Below are positions 1 through 8,917 of a DNA stretch of 64,000 nt, in pieces. This stretch comes from Gemmatimonadaceae bacterium (GTDB lineage Bacteria > Gemmatimonadota > Gemmatimonadetes > Gemmatimonadales > Gemmatimonadaceae), in the NCBI GenBank assembly GCA_016742275.1, contig JACVCD010000002.1, positions 248,001 to 312,000 on the forward strand. The letters are read 5' to 3'. Position numbers and translations under genes: made by a program. Every line of letters starts with the position of its first letter. Within the stretch, counting starts at the first letter, position 1. The notes below the pieces were generated by a model, which was not told the origin of the DNA, made no database searches, and saw only the letters and a list, made by a program, of their open reading frames with translations.

Positions 1-2417
1 TGATCACTCGAATGGAGTCCGCCGCCGACGGATGTGGCGCGGTTGTTGACGATGGTGCTGTTGCTGATCGTCACGGCACGTCGCGTGGCCACTCCAGCAC
101 CGATGGACGCCGTGTTGCCGGAGACGGTGCTATTGCTCAGGGTCACCGTACCGAAGTTGGTGACAAAGATGCCACCACCGGAGCTCGCCGAGTTGCCGGA
201 GATCGTGCTGTTGGAGATGGCCAGCGAGCCGGCTGCGGCAAATCCTGCGACTGCGATACCACCACCACCGTCTTCAGAGCCCGACGCACCCGTTGGCACC
301 ACGTTGTCGGAAACAACTGAATTGGTGAGTGTTGATGTGACCAGACTGCCAATGTAGATGCCCGCGCCTACTGTTCCCGATCCGGCGGATGGTACGGTAG
401 AAAGGAGTCGATTGCCGATCACGCGCAGATTGCTCATGGAGATGGTGGTATTGCGCGTGACCTGAATGCCTCCACCCTGCGAAAAAGCTTCGTTGTTTTC
501 GAGCGTCGTGCCGTTGATCGTGACGGTGGCGCGTTCAGACAACGTCGTGGTACCAGCGCCAATGAGTATGCCGCCGCCGACACTGCTGGTTCCGGTGCCG
601 ATGTTGTTACTCACCACACCACCTTCCACCTCCAATGTGCTGCGGGACCAGGCCGCGATTCCGCCGCCGCCAAACGCGGAACGATTCCCGGTGATGGTGA
701 CATTGCTGAGGCGAATCGTGCCACCTTCGGTACCGATGCCACCTGCGCCACCAATCGTCGCCACGTTGTTGGTGATGGATCCACCGCGCACAATGATCGT
801 GGCGCCTTCGATGGCACCCATACCACCGCCGCCGATGGTCGTGGGTGTTTCAGACCGATTCTCGGTCACGATGCAGTTGGTAGCGGTGAGTGTGGCGCCA
901 CTGCGCACCGCAACGCCGCCGCCGCCGATGAACAGCGCCGTATTGTTTCGTATGACGGCGTCGTTCAGTGTCACATTCGACGTGGCGCCGCGTATCCGCA
1001 TTCCCGCGCCTTCATCAGAAATGCCACCGCGCAGCGTGACTCCGGAGATGAGCACTGCGCCCGCGCTATTCACGTCGAAAACCCGTCGCTGCGCGCCATT
1101 GGTCGCACCGGCATCGATCGTGAGTTGTGCTGCGCCTGGGCCGATGATGGCCATTGGTGTGGCAATCGTGGGCAGTGTCGCCGTGAGTGTGATCGTGCCT
1201 GTCAGGGGTGCTGCGGTGATGCCGAGCCGGATGGTATCTGCATCGATGGCCTGACTGGCCACGGTGAGCGCTTCACGCAGTGTGCAATGCGTCCACGTGC
1301 AAGTGCCGTCATTCGTGTCGCCAGTGTTGTTCACGACGAGATCCGGACGTACCGACAGCGTGGTGGTCGTGCGACGGCTGGTATCACTGCGGCTCGTTGC
1401 GGTCACGGTGCAGTTGCCCGCTTCAGCCGGCGCATTTACGACAAATCGCTGATGTGTGGTGGTGCCATTGCCGCAGGTGGACGCCCATGACACGGAGTCG
1501 TACGCGGCCGCCGCGCCCGTTACCGTGGCGGTGAGTGTCACCGGCTGACCGCGGAACGGTGTGGTCGTGCTCGACGCAATTGTGAGCGCTATGGGCGTAA
1601 CGGCGAGACTCACACTATCGCGGCGCGTGGCGTCGAGCGCGCTGATGGCACGCACGACGTAACTGCCGCTGCGACTCGGCGCTTGCCATGTGGTCGTGCG
1701 GCCGGAGCCAACGATCGTCCCACCGGTGGTCTGCCAGGTAACTGACGAGTCCGCACTGCCCGAGACCGTGGCCGTGAGCGCGGTCGTACCACCGGTCGGA
1801 ACTGTGGCAGACTGCGCAGCGAGGCTGATCACAACCGGTGTGACCGTGACCGTCGCCGTGGCAGAGCGCGTGGGATCTGCCACGCTGGTGGCCGTAATGG
1901 TGGCCGCGCCGCCGGTCGGTTGTGCGGTCCAGGAGACGGTGGCACCACTGGTGGCGCTCAACGTGCCATTGGAAGCCATCCAGCGGAGCTCGGTATTGCT
2001 GCTGCCGCTCACCGTGGCGGTGAATGTTCTCGTCGCGCCGGACGCCACGGTGACCGTGGCGGGGTTCATCGTCACGCCAACAGCATTGACGGTGAGTGTC
2101 GCGCTGGCGGATTTGGTGGCATCGTCTGCACTGGTGGCCGTCACCGAGTAACTGCCGGCGGCTGATGGTGCGGTCCAGGTGGCGCTCAGACCGGAACTTG
2201 TGAGCGCACCACCGGTGCTGGTCCATGTGACGTTACCCGACCGTCCGTTGGTTACGGAGGCGGTCAGGGTTTGTGTGGCGCCTGCGTTGACCGAGGCGGT
2301 GGTCGGCGTGATGGACACGACGACGGGCTGCGAGGGGGGCGGTTCCGTCGAGCCATCCCCGCCGCCGCATGCGACGAGGAGGAGGACGGCGGTCAACGGG
2401 AGCAGGGAGACCTTCAT
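1..2417 (-). CDS. Large surface lipoprotein: Ig-like repeats, CSLREA-type motif, Pmp-like beta-helix (C-terminus beyond window)
   Basis: An uninterrupted minus-strand frame starts at the ATG at 2417 and is still open at base 1, so only about 805 N-terminal residues are visible. Residues 1-17 form a lipoprotein signal with lipobox LVAC (Cys17), followed by a Ser/Pro-rich spacer. Residues about 30-360 are four or so Ig-like (BIG-type) repeats of about 85 residues with recurrent 'ATVSG', 'SWTA' and 'SYSVTATS' strands. Around residues 363-383 lies NNTGDTNDGTC followed by CTLREAL, matching the CSLREA-type motif that precedes beta-helix domains. From about 400 on, repeats of the type GGGI...N.T.SGN.A resemble polymorphic outer-membrane protein / right-handed beta-helix repeats. 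A GAGG stretch about 9 nt upstream supports the start. The likely role is a surface-exposed adhesin or passenger; the ligand is unknown. Several long open frames on the opposite strand here are high-GC shadows. Confidence 0.88.
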   Translation of the reverse strand, partial: MKVSLLPLTAVLLLVACGGGDGSTEPPPSQPVVVSITPTTASVNAGATQTLTASVTNGRSGNVTWTSTGGALTSSGLSATWTAPSAAGSYSVTATSADDATKSASATLTVNAVGVTMNPATVTVASGATRTFTATVSGSSNTELRWMASNGTLSATSGATVSWTAQPTGGAATITATSVADPTRSATATVTVTPVVISLAAQSATVPTGGTTALTATVSGSADSSVTWQTTGGTIVGSGRTTTWQAPSRSGSYVVRAISALDATRRDSVSLAVTPIALTIASSTTTPFRGQPVTLTATVTGAAAAYDSVSWASTCGNGTTTHQRFVVNAPAEAGNCTVTATSRSDTSRRTTTTLSVRPDLVVNNTGDTNDGTCTWTHCTLREALTVASQAIDADTIRLGITAAPLTGTITLTATLPTIATPMAIIGPGAAQLTIDAGATNGAQRRVFDVNSAGAVLISGVTLRGGISDEGAGMRIRGATSNVTLNDAVIRNNTALFIGGGGVAVRSGATLTATNCIVTENRSETPTTIGGGGMGAIEGATIIVRGGSITNNVATIGGAGGIGTEGGTIRLSNVTITGNRSAFGGGGIAAWSRSTLEVEGGVVSNNIGTGTSSVGGGILIGAGTTTLSERATVTINGTTLENNEAFSQGGGIQVTRNTTISMSNLRVIGNRLLSTVPSAGSGTVGAGIYIGSLVTSTLTNSVVSDNVVPTGASGSEDGGGGIAVAGFAAAGSLAISNSTISGNSASSGGGIFVTNFGTVTLSNSTVSGNTASIGAGVATRRAVTISNSTIVNNRATSVGGGLHSSD

Positions 2418-2551
2418 GAACAGAGCCTCGACGGTGAGCTTGAGAGGAGGGCCCCGAAGGGGGACCCTAGACACGCGTAGGACTCACCCGAAATGGCTCA
2501 CGGGATGCAGGTTTTCGCGAAACGTGCGTTCACACTCGGCGTAGTGCTGCC

Positions 2552-4483
2552 ATGACGTCTTCGACCCAGGAATTCCTGTCGCTTCAGTCGGCATTGGCCG
2601 GCGAATATTCCCTCCAGCGGGAGCTGGGGCGTGGCGGCATGGGCATTGTGTATCTCGCCCGCGATGTGCAGCTCGATCGTGATGTCGCGATCAAGGTGCT
2701 GCCGCAGCCCATGGCTGAGAATACGGCATCCCGTCAGCGATTCCTGCGGGAGGCGCGAACGGCCGCCGGATTGTCACATCCGCACATCGTGCCCATTCAT
2801 CGCGTGGGCGAAGCGAGCGGCTTCGTGTACTTCGTCATGAGCTACGTCGAAGGCGAAACGCTGGGTGAGCGACTGCGCACACGAGGTCCGCTGTCGTCGG
2901 TCGATGCGGCGCGCGTGATGCGCGAGGTGGCCTGGGCGCTGGCGTACGCGCACGGGCGCGGCGTGGTGCACCGCGATGTCAAACCGGACAACATTCTGCT
3001 CGAAGCCGGCACGGGGCGCGCATTGGTCACCGACTTCGGTATTGCGAGTACGACCGCCGCCGAAGCATCCGACATGTCGTCTGCCATATCGTCTGCTGGT
3101 GCGCTTGCTCCGGTGATGGGCACAGCGCACTTCATCAGCCCGGAGCAGGCGGCAGGAGAAACCATCGACGGGCGGAGTGATCTGTACGCGCTCGGCGTTG
3201 TGGGGTATCTCGCGACCAGTGGGCGTTTGCCATTCGATAGTCGTACGGTACCAGCGTTGTTATTGCGACAGGCTACGGAAGTAGCACCGGGTGTTCGTAC
3301 GGTCGCGCCGGGATTGTCTTCGGCGCTGGCGTCAGTGATTGACCGCTGCCTGCTTCGCGATCCTGTCGCAAGATTTCCGGATGGTGAGACGCTGGCAGCC
3401 GCGCTTGCCCCGACATCCGATGCGCGACCATCACTTCCGCCCACACTGCGTGCATGGCTAAATGCGCGCAATCCGTTGCTGGTTCCGTATGCCGGATGGG
3501 GTACAGCATTTGGTGCGCTGACCCTCGCGAATTTCATCGCCTGGATTTCAGGGAACCGACCGGCCGGCCCAGCCGACATCGGCATTCTGGCGGCGATTAC
3601 GTCGGCCCCATTGTTGCCGCTGGTTGGCTATCACGTGAATCAGGCAGTACGGCAGTTTCGTGCGGGACACACGTTGGCTGATCTACGAGCGGCTATTGAG
3701 GTGGCCCGTCGAGAACGAACGGAAGCCGCTGCGCTCACGGAGAGTACGTATCGAGAAACCGTGTGGCATCGCGCGCTACGCGTCCTCACCGTCGCATCGG
3801 CTCCCTGGTTTGCCGTAACGATCGGACTCTTGATGGCCGGTGTCATCCATGAAAATCGCACGAACCTCGTGTGGATTTTCCTGCCGTTGTTCTCGACGTT
3901 GTTCTTCGGCGCGATCAGCAATGCACTCGATGTGCCCTTTGTGCCGGCGCGGGTACGCGAGTGGTGGCAAAGCGGAATTCGTGATCGTTTGTGGAACAGT
4001 CGGGTTGGTGCATGGCTGGCAAAACGTCTCGGTGCACCGGAGCGTTCGCGTGTCGTTGAGGCGGGAGCATTCCGTGCCACGGAGGCCGCATTGAGTGTTG
4101 CTGCCTCTGATCTGTATGCGGCTTTGCCTGCTGCACACCGCACACAGTTGGCGGATTTGCCAGCCACGGTGGCGGCGCTCGAAGCCCGCGCTGCGGAAGC
4201 GCGGGCCGAACTCGATGTGCTGGATGCCATGGCCGCTGCGGCGCCGACCGATGCCGAGTTGATGACGAATCGTCGCGCAGTCGCCACGGCGCATCTCACC
4301 AAGAGTGTAGCGGCACTCGAAGGCATTCGCATCGATCTGCTGCGGTTGCACGCCGGTGCGAACGATCTGGCGCCACTGACCACGCTTATCGACGCGGCGC
4401 GTCAGCTGGGCGACGAGGTGAGTCGGCTGGCTGATGCGCAGCAGGAAGTGGAAGGGATTGTGCGGGGTCGCGACACGCCTTGA
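2552..4483 (+). CDS. Membrane Ser/Thr protein kinase (PknB/Hanks type) with coiled C-terminal region
   Basis: This 643-residue protein has an N-terminal Hanks-type kinase domain (about residues 19-285). Visible motifs are the Gly-rich loop GRGGMGIVYLA (26-36), the ATP-anchoring Lys48 in VAIKVL, the catalytic loop HRDVKPDN (140-147), DFG (161-163) and SPEQ (196-199). The domain looks active. Hydrophobic stretches at about 317-360 and 413-460 suggest about four membrane segments, followed by an Ala/Glu/Arg-rich probable coiled coil, so the kinase head is probably cytoplasmic. It is divergent from the large lipoprotein gene, with 134 bp between their starts. No PASTA or TPR domain is seen, so the input signal is unknown. 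Confidence 0.92.
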   Translation: MTSSTQEFLSLQSALAGEYSLQRELGRGGMGIVYLARDVQLDRDVAIKVLPQPMAENTASRQRFLREARTAAGLSHPHIVPIHRVGEASGFVYFVMSYVEGETLGERLRTRGPLSSVDAARVMREVAWALAYAHGRGVVHRDVKPDNILLEAGTGRALVTDFGIASTTAAEASDMSSAISSAGALAPVMGTAHFISPEQAAGETIDGRSDLYALGVVGYLATSGRLPFDSRTVPALLLRQATEVAPGVRTVAPGLSSALASVIDRCLLRDPVARFPDGETLAAALAPTSDARPSLPPTLRAWLNARNPLLVPYAGWGTAFGALTLANFIAWISGNRPAGPADIGILAAITSAPLLPLVGYHVNQAVRQFRAGHTLADLRAAIEVARRERTEAAALTESTYRETVWHRALRVLTVASAPWFAVTIGLLMAGVIHENRTNLVWIFLPLFSTLFFGAISNALDVPFVPARVREWWQSGIRDRLWNSRVGAWLAKRLGAPERSRVVEAGAFRATEAALSVAASDLYAALPAAHRTQLADLPATVAALEARAAEARAELDVLDAMAAAAPTDAELMTNRRAVATAHLTKSVAALEGIRIDLLRLHAGANDLAPLTTLIDAARQLGDEVSRLADAQQEVEGIVRGRDTP

Positions 4484-4487
4484 CGCT

Positions 4488-5546
4488 TTATCGTCGTGAA
4501 AAGCGGCTGACCCGTTCGATATCGTCCTGATCGCCGTGCACGGTGTAGATGGCATTGGATGTCACGAGCAGCAGGCGGTAGCCCTTGGGGAAAGAAATCG
4601 TCGACGTACTGCCGTTCCGTACATCGGTGACATCCCAGTCGGAGCGGGAAAGACTGTCGGCCGCGGTGCGCTGCATCCATAGCTCGTGGTCCGATCCGGT
4701 CATCATCGACTGTGCGACATAGACCGGCTTGAACTTCGGCATGAGATCGCGGATCGCCTGAACTTCCTCGTTACGCTCCGCATCGCTAACGGGAATTGAA
4801 GGAGCGGCTGTGGCGCGAATGACTTTCGTGGAATCAGAGCGCCCGATCCATTCGATCGTATGCTGTTCGCTGCGTCGTGCGACGACTTCTCCGTCTGGCA
4901 TGAGCACCCAGTCATCGGATGGCGAGTAAGGGACGATCTGAAACATCACACTCGGTGGTCCGTTGCCCCGTCGTATCACGCCCGCACCGAACTGGCGCGC
5001 AGCGAGACTGCCGATGGTATCCACCGCACCTTTCGCCGCAGACCAGTGAAGCAGGAACACATGCTTGGCCGGCTCAGGGAAGTTGGGGAATGTCTCCGCC
5101 AGTACATCACCATTGCTGGCGAAGGCCACACGATTCCCCACATGCCCCGCAATCCCTTCCGGAAGCGAATCGAGGCGAACGAATTGCAGCTTGCTGTCGA
5201 AGACGGAGACACGGCGCAATGTGGGGTCAACGAGTCGCGTGCTGTCATTTGGCATCGCGGAAAGAATCCGCCCGTCCATGTACTCACCCGGCCCCTGTCC
5301 CTTGCGGCCAACAGTGGAGAGGCGAGTCCCGTTCGAATCCAGCAGCACCAGTGCGTCCTCGCCGACATCGGCCACCAGGATTCGCCCATCGGACAATACG
5401 CGCATACTGGAGATGCTGGTGAATTCCTCTGTGCTGGTCCATTCCGGTGCATCAAAGGTCCGATTCGTCAGCACAGCAGGTCCGTCAGAACTGCAGCCAA
5501 TAGTTGCGGCCAAACCAAGGGGCAAAAGCAGAAAGACGTTTCTCAT
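4488..5546 (-). CDS. 6-bladed beta-propeller lipoprotein
   Basis: The 352-residue protein begins with a lipoprotein signal (hydrophobic 4-16, lipobox-like TIGC at about 15-18). The mature part has repeated blade-like segments: 'GRILVADVGEDALVLLDSNG', then 'GKGQGPGEY', then 'RRVSVFDSKLQFVR'. These are typical of the 6-bladed beta-propeller (NHL-like) proteins common in Bacteroidota and Gemmatimonadota. GKGQGPGEY is a hallmark of this group. A cell-envelope binding or scaffold role is likely, but the ligand is unknown. It is convergent with the kinase gene, with only 4 bp between the stops. Confidence 0.85.
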   Translation of the reverse strand: MRNVFLLLPLGLAATIGCSSDGPAVLTNRTFDAPEWTSTEEFTSISSMRVLSDGRILVADVGEDALVLLDSNGTRLSTVGRKGQGPGEYMDGRILSAMPNDSTRLVDPTLRRVSVFDSKLQFVRLDSLPEGIAGHVGNRVAFASNGDVLAETFPNFPEPAKHVFLLHWSAAKGAVDTIGSLAARQFGAGVIRRGNGPPSVMFQIVPYSPSDDWVLMPDGEVVARRSEQHTIEWIGRSDSTKVIRATAAPSIPVSDAERNEEVQAIRDLMPKFKPVYVAQSMMTGSDHELWMQRTAADSLSRSDWDVTDVRNGSTSTISFPKGYRLLLVTSNAIYTVHGDQDDIERVSRFSRR

Positions 5547-5614
5547 CGATGAGCCATTGATGTGGAAAGTAGGTCGATTGTAAGGTTCGATAATCTTCCG
5601 CCGAGTTATCGATC

Positions 5615-5842
5615 ATGCCATCTCCGAAGTCCAACGAAAAAACACACCCGAATGCAGTGGCCTTTCCAGCTATTGGCGGGCCCGCGTTGCGTGCACTCGC
5701 TACGGCAGGTATCACGTCCATGGCGTCAGTTGCCAAGTGGCGTGAGCGGGATCTGCTCGCATTGCATGGCATGGGTCCCAAGGGTGTCCGGATGCTCAAG
5801 GATGCACTGGCTGGTGAAGGGCGTTCGTTTCGCGCGGATTGA
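5615..5842 (+). CDS. Small helix-hairpin-helix DNA-binding protein
   Basis: A 75-residue protein. Residues 17-70 resemble the helix-hairpin-helix fold seen in the RNA polymerase alpha C-terminal domain: 'PALRALATAGI' followed by 'DLLALHGMGPKGVRMLKDAL'. The GMGPKG turn is a classic HhH DNA-backbone contact. A Lys/Asn-rich N-terminal tail precedes it. Stand-alone proteins of this kind are usually annotated only as HhH domain proteins, and the target is unknown. It is divergent from the beta-propeller gene. Confidence 0.75.
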   Translation: MPSPKSNEKTHPNAVAFPAIGGPALRALATAGITSMASVAKWRERDLLALHGMGPKGVRMLKDALAGEGRSFRAD

Positions 5843-5908
5843 TCGTAAACGTTCTCAGTACGTGACGTATATGTGGTACTGGCGAATCCATTGACCGGAA
5901 TACATGAC

Positions 5909-6355
5909 ATGTCCCTCTACGATCCGTCGAATCCCGTGGTGGCGTTGTGTGCAGAAGGCATGCAACATGAGGGCGAGCCGCCAAAGGCGCGCGCGTGTTT
6001 CGAGCGCGCATGGGCTGCGCGCGTCAATGATTTTGATGCCAGTATCGCCGCGCACTATCTCGCACGTCACCAGGCCACGCCAGCGGAAACGTTGCGGTGG
6101 AACGCCATCGCCATGCATCACGCCGAGCAATTGCCGGCCGAGCAGGCGGTTCAGCTGTTGCCATCCCTGTGCCTCAATCTGGGCGACAGCTATGCCAGCG
6201 TTGGGCGACTGGCGGAAGCGGAGATCATGATTGAACGCGCATTGGAAGCGCTGTCTGCGCTCCCGCCGGATGGCTACGGCGAGTTCGTGCGTGGTGGCGT
6301 GGAGCGCCTGCGTGATCGCGTGGCGGCCGCACGCGGTTCAACACTGATGGTGTGA
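5909..6355 (+). CDS. TPR-like protein of unknown function
   Basis: A 148-residue, mostly helical protein. 'PPKARACFERAWAARVNDFDA' and 'LGDSYASVGRLAEAEIMIER' look like TPR-type helix pairs. I chose the ATG at 5909 because the protein then starts 'MSLYDPSNPVV', which looks like a genuine N-terminus; an upstream in-frame start at 5873 has no better ribosome-binding site. No catalytic motif is visible. It is convergent with the cyclophilin gene, one base between stops. Confidence 0.65.
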   Translation: MSLYDPSNPVVALCAEGMQHEGEPPKARACFERAWAARVNDFDASIAAHYLARHQATPAETLRWNAIAMHHAEQLPAEQAVQLLPSLCLNLGDSYASVGRLAEAEIMIERALEALSALPPDGYGEFVRGGVERLRDRVAAARGSTLMV

Positions 6356-6356
6356 G

Positions 6357-6995
6357 CTACTTGATTCGCACGACTCGGCGAATTTCAACTGGCGGTGTGA
6401 GTGATTGAGCGTTCACTGGCCGTCGCTGAATCGCGCGCACAACGTCCATGCCGCCTGTGACCTGACCAAACGCGGCGAATCCTTGACCGTCCGGGTTGCG
6501 ACGTCCACCGAAATCGAGCGCGGGTTGATCACCGACGCAGATAAAGAAGTCGGAAGTCGCAGTGTCCGGGCCACCTCGAGCCATGGACAGCGTGCCATCA
6601 CGATGGCGCAGACCAGTCACGGAGGTGCGCTCGAGGGGAATTGCCGGGAATCGGGCACCAATACGATCAGGATTGGCGCCTCCCTGAATCACCTCGATGC
6701 GCACACTGTCTCGTGGCTGATTGGCCATGGTTACGGCGCGGTGAAAGCGTCCGCCAATGTAGGCCAATGAATCCACGTAGCGGAGGAAATTCGCAGCGCT
6801 CACTGGTGCGTGTGCGCTATCGATGTCGGCGGTGATTGCGCCAAGCGACGTTTCAATACGCACCGAAATGATTCCTGCGCGCTTCGGCTGCGCCGACTTG
6901 TTTTGCGCTACCGCCTTGGTCGAGATGGCAACCAGGCCAACGCCGAGTATCAGCGCAAGCAGGCCTTCGCGACTGAACCACGAATGAGCTGTCAT
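6357..6995 (-). CDS. Exported cyclophilin-type peptidyl-prolyl cis-trans isomerase
   Basis: A 212-residue protein with an N-terminal signal peptide or anchor (hydrophobic about 12-30, ending in KAVAQ). The cyclophilin core follows: ISVRIETSLGAI, 'APVSAANFLRYVDSLAYIGG', RFHRAV, a V-I-Q-G-G strand, 'GTLSMARGGPDTATSDFFIC' and GFAAFGQVTGGMDVV. These match bacterial secreted cyclophilins, which catalyse prolyl isomerisation during folding in the periplasm. The catalytic Arg of the FHR motif is present. It is monocistronic in appearance. Confidence 0.92.
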   Translation of the reverse strand: MTAHSWFSREGLLALILGVGLVAISTKAVAQNKSAQPKRAGIISVRIETSLGAITADIDSAHAPVSAANFLRYVDSLAYIGGRFHRAVTMANQPRDSVRIEVIQGGANPDRIGARFPAIPLERTSVTGLRHRDGTLSMARGGPDTATSDFFICVGDQPALDFGGRRNPDGQGFAAFGQVTGGMDVVRAIQRRPVNAQSLTPPVEIRRVVRIK

Positions 6996-7177
6996 GAACG
7001 CAAATATTGCACCTCAGGTGACAGACCGCACGCCAACCGGGTAAATTGCAGGGATAAGCGCCCGATACGCGGGCGCGGCTCTGGATGTGAGGGACATGAT
7101 GGATCGGAATCAGACCGTTCAACTCTTTAGCGCGCATCAGGCCGATGCGTCGCGCCGAACGCCTGTCTGGTTTCCCT

Positions 7178-8827
7178 ATGTCGCGTCCAGTTTCTCCGTG
7201 GCTGAGTGCCACGTCCCTTTCCTGCCGTCAACCTGACGGCAGTCCGCTTCTTTCCGATGCATCGCTCGGTATTGCCAACGAGCGTGTGGGTCTTGTTGGT
7301 CCCAACGGTTCCGGAAAGAGCACCCTACTTGCAATCCTGAGCGGCGCACGAGCGCCAGAGCATGGCCAGGTGGAGCGCGCTGGACGACTCGGTGTGCTGT
7401 CGCAACATGGCCACCTTGCAGCACATGCCACCATTGCTGATGTCCTCGGAAAATCCGCAGTGCTCGAGGCGCTCGCGCGCTGCGAGCAGGGCATAGGCAC
7501 CAGCGAAGACATTCAGATCGTCGGTGATGATTGGGATATCGCCCAGCGGCTGACGGTGGCGCTTGGCGAATTCGGATTGGAATACCTGCCGCTCGATCGA
7601 CCGGTGCACGCGGTCAGCGGTGGAGAGCTGACGCGATTGCGATTCGCCGCGTTGTTGCTGCACTCTCCCGATATGCTGCTGTTGGATGAACCCACGAACG
7701 ACCTCGATGTCGAGCATCGTGAGGCCGTGCATTCTCTCGTGCGGACATGGCCTCGCGGATTGCTCGTGGCCACCCATGACCGTGAACTGCTCATGCAGGT
7801 AGATCGCATTATCGCCATTGAACAGCATTCACTGGTGAGTTACGGCGGCAATTGGGAACACTATCGAGCGGAACGTGAGGCCCAACAGCAGGCAGCGGCG
7901 CAGGAGCATGCGAGTGCCATTGCCGCACGTGAGCGAACCCGTCGGGCACAGCAGGAGACCAAGGAGCGACAGGATCGCCGTGATGCGGCGGGGCGCAAGG
8001 CGCGCGCACGTGGTGGTCAGGCCCGCATTCTGCTTGGCATGCAGGCCGAACGCAGCCAGGGAACTGGCGCACGACTGCTCGACACCCGCGAACGTGCGAA
8101 TGCGGAAGCGGGTGCGCGCGTGCGTTCGGCGCATGCACGCCTGGATACCTTCGAGTCGTTGAATCTTCCCACGATGTCGAGCGGGCTTGCTGCGGGCACA
8201 TTGGTCGTGTCATTGCGCAACGCATCCGTACATGTAGTTCCCGAAGCACCACTGCTGCAGCATGTCACGCTCGAAATTCGCGGACCGGAACGAGTGGCGC
8301 TTGTTGGCCCGAATGGTAGTGGGAAGTCCACGCTGCTTCGGGTCCTGGCTGGTGTGCCATCAGGCCCCGCGGTTTCGGCCGAGTCCTGGCATCGCGGCGT
8401 GACACCAAGGGAGATCGTGTATCTCGATCAGCACGTCACAGTGATGTCGCGTCATGGCACGGTGCTCAATGCCATGCGCGCCATGGCATCTGACAGGGGA
8501 ATGGACCTGACCGACGAAACACTACGCAGTGCGCTGGCCCGTTTTGGATTTCGCACGGAAATGGCGCTCAGGCGTGCCGACGCGTTAAGTGGTGGTGAGC
8601 GCATGCGCGCAGCATTGGCATGCGTGCTTGGCACGCCAGTGCAGGCCGCACCCAAGCTGCTGGTGCTCGATGAGCCGACCAATCATCTGGATCTGGACAG
8701 TCTCACGGCCATCGAATCGGCACTACGTCGTTATGACGGAGCGTTGGTGGTGGTATCGCACGATGCCCATTTTCTCGAGCAAATCGGGGTCACACGACTA
8801 CTAGATGTACGCAAATGGTACATCTAG
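7178..8827 (+). CDS. ABC-F family ATPase (ribosome-associated type)
   Basis: The 549-residue protein has two ABC ATPase domains and no membrane segment. Each has a Walker A motif GPNGSGKST (41-49 and in the second half), a signature SGGEL or SGGER, and a Walker B LLLDEPTNDLD or LLVLDEPTNHLD. A charged Arg/Gln/Ala-rich linker joins them. This is the ABC-F layout, whose members act on ribosomes in translation rescue or antibiotic protection (Uup, EttA, VmlR types). The ATG at 7178 was preferred over 7145 because the extra residues do not look family-like. Subfamily and possible drug resistance cannot be settled by eye. Confidence 0.92.
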   Translation: MSRPVSPWLSATSLSCRQPDGSPLLSDASLGIANERVGLVGPNGSGKSTLLAILSGARAPEHGQVERAGRLGVLSQHGHLAAHATIADVLGKSAVLEALARCEQGIGTSEDIQIVGDDWDIAQRLTVALGEFGLEYLPLDRPVHAVSGGELTRLRFAALLLHSPDMLLLDEPTNDLDVEHREAVHSLVRTWPRGLLVATHDRELLMQVDRIIAIEQHSLVSYGGNWEHYRAEREAQQQAAAQEHASAIAARERTRRAQQETKERQDRRDAAGRKARARGGQARILLGMQAERSQGTGARLLDTRERANAEAGARVRSAHARLDTFESLNLPTMSSGLAAGTLVVSLRNASVHVVPEAPLLQHVTLEIRGPERVALVGPNGSGKSTLLRVLAGVPSGPAVSAESWHRGVTPREIVYLDQHVTVMSRHGTVLNAMRAMASDRGMDLTDETLRSALARFGFRTEMALRRADALSGGERMRAALACVLGTPVQAAPKLLVLDEPTNHLDLDSLTAIESALRRYDGALVVVSHDAHFLEQIGVTRLLDVRKWYI

Positions 8828-8917
8828 CTGGCGTTCATCCGGGGCATGCAACGTTTCCCACATTCGTCCTGTCGCAATCAATGTCCTCGATGATCTTGCC
8901 CTCTTGCGTGCCATTCC

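Noticed and set aside
466-1254. Long plus-strand open frame opposite the large lipoprotein
   Set aside because: The opposite strand encodes coherent Ig-like/beta-helix repeats with a lipobox; the plus frame is a Pro/Met-rich shadow of those repeats in high-GC DNA.
3640-4383. Open frames antisense to the first Ser/Thr kinase
   Set aside because: Ala/Arg/Ser-rich, no domain; the sense protein is clearly supported by kinase motifs.
5328-5344. Sequence GTTCGAATCC resembling a tRNA T-loop
   Set aside because: Lies inside the beta-propeller gene; no acceptor stem or cloverleaf can be formed around it.
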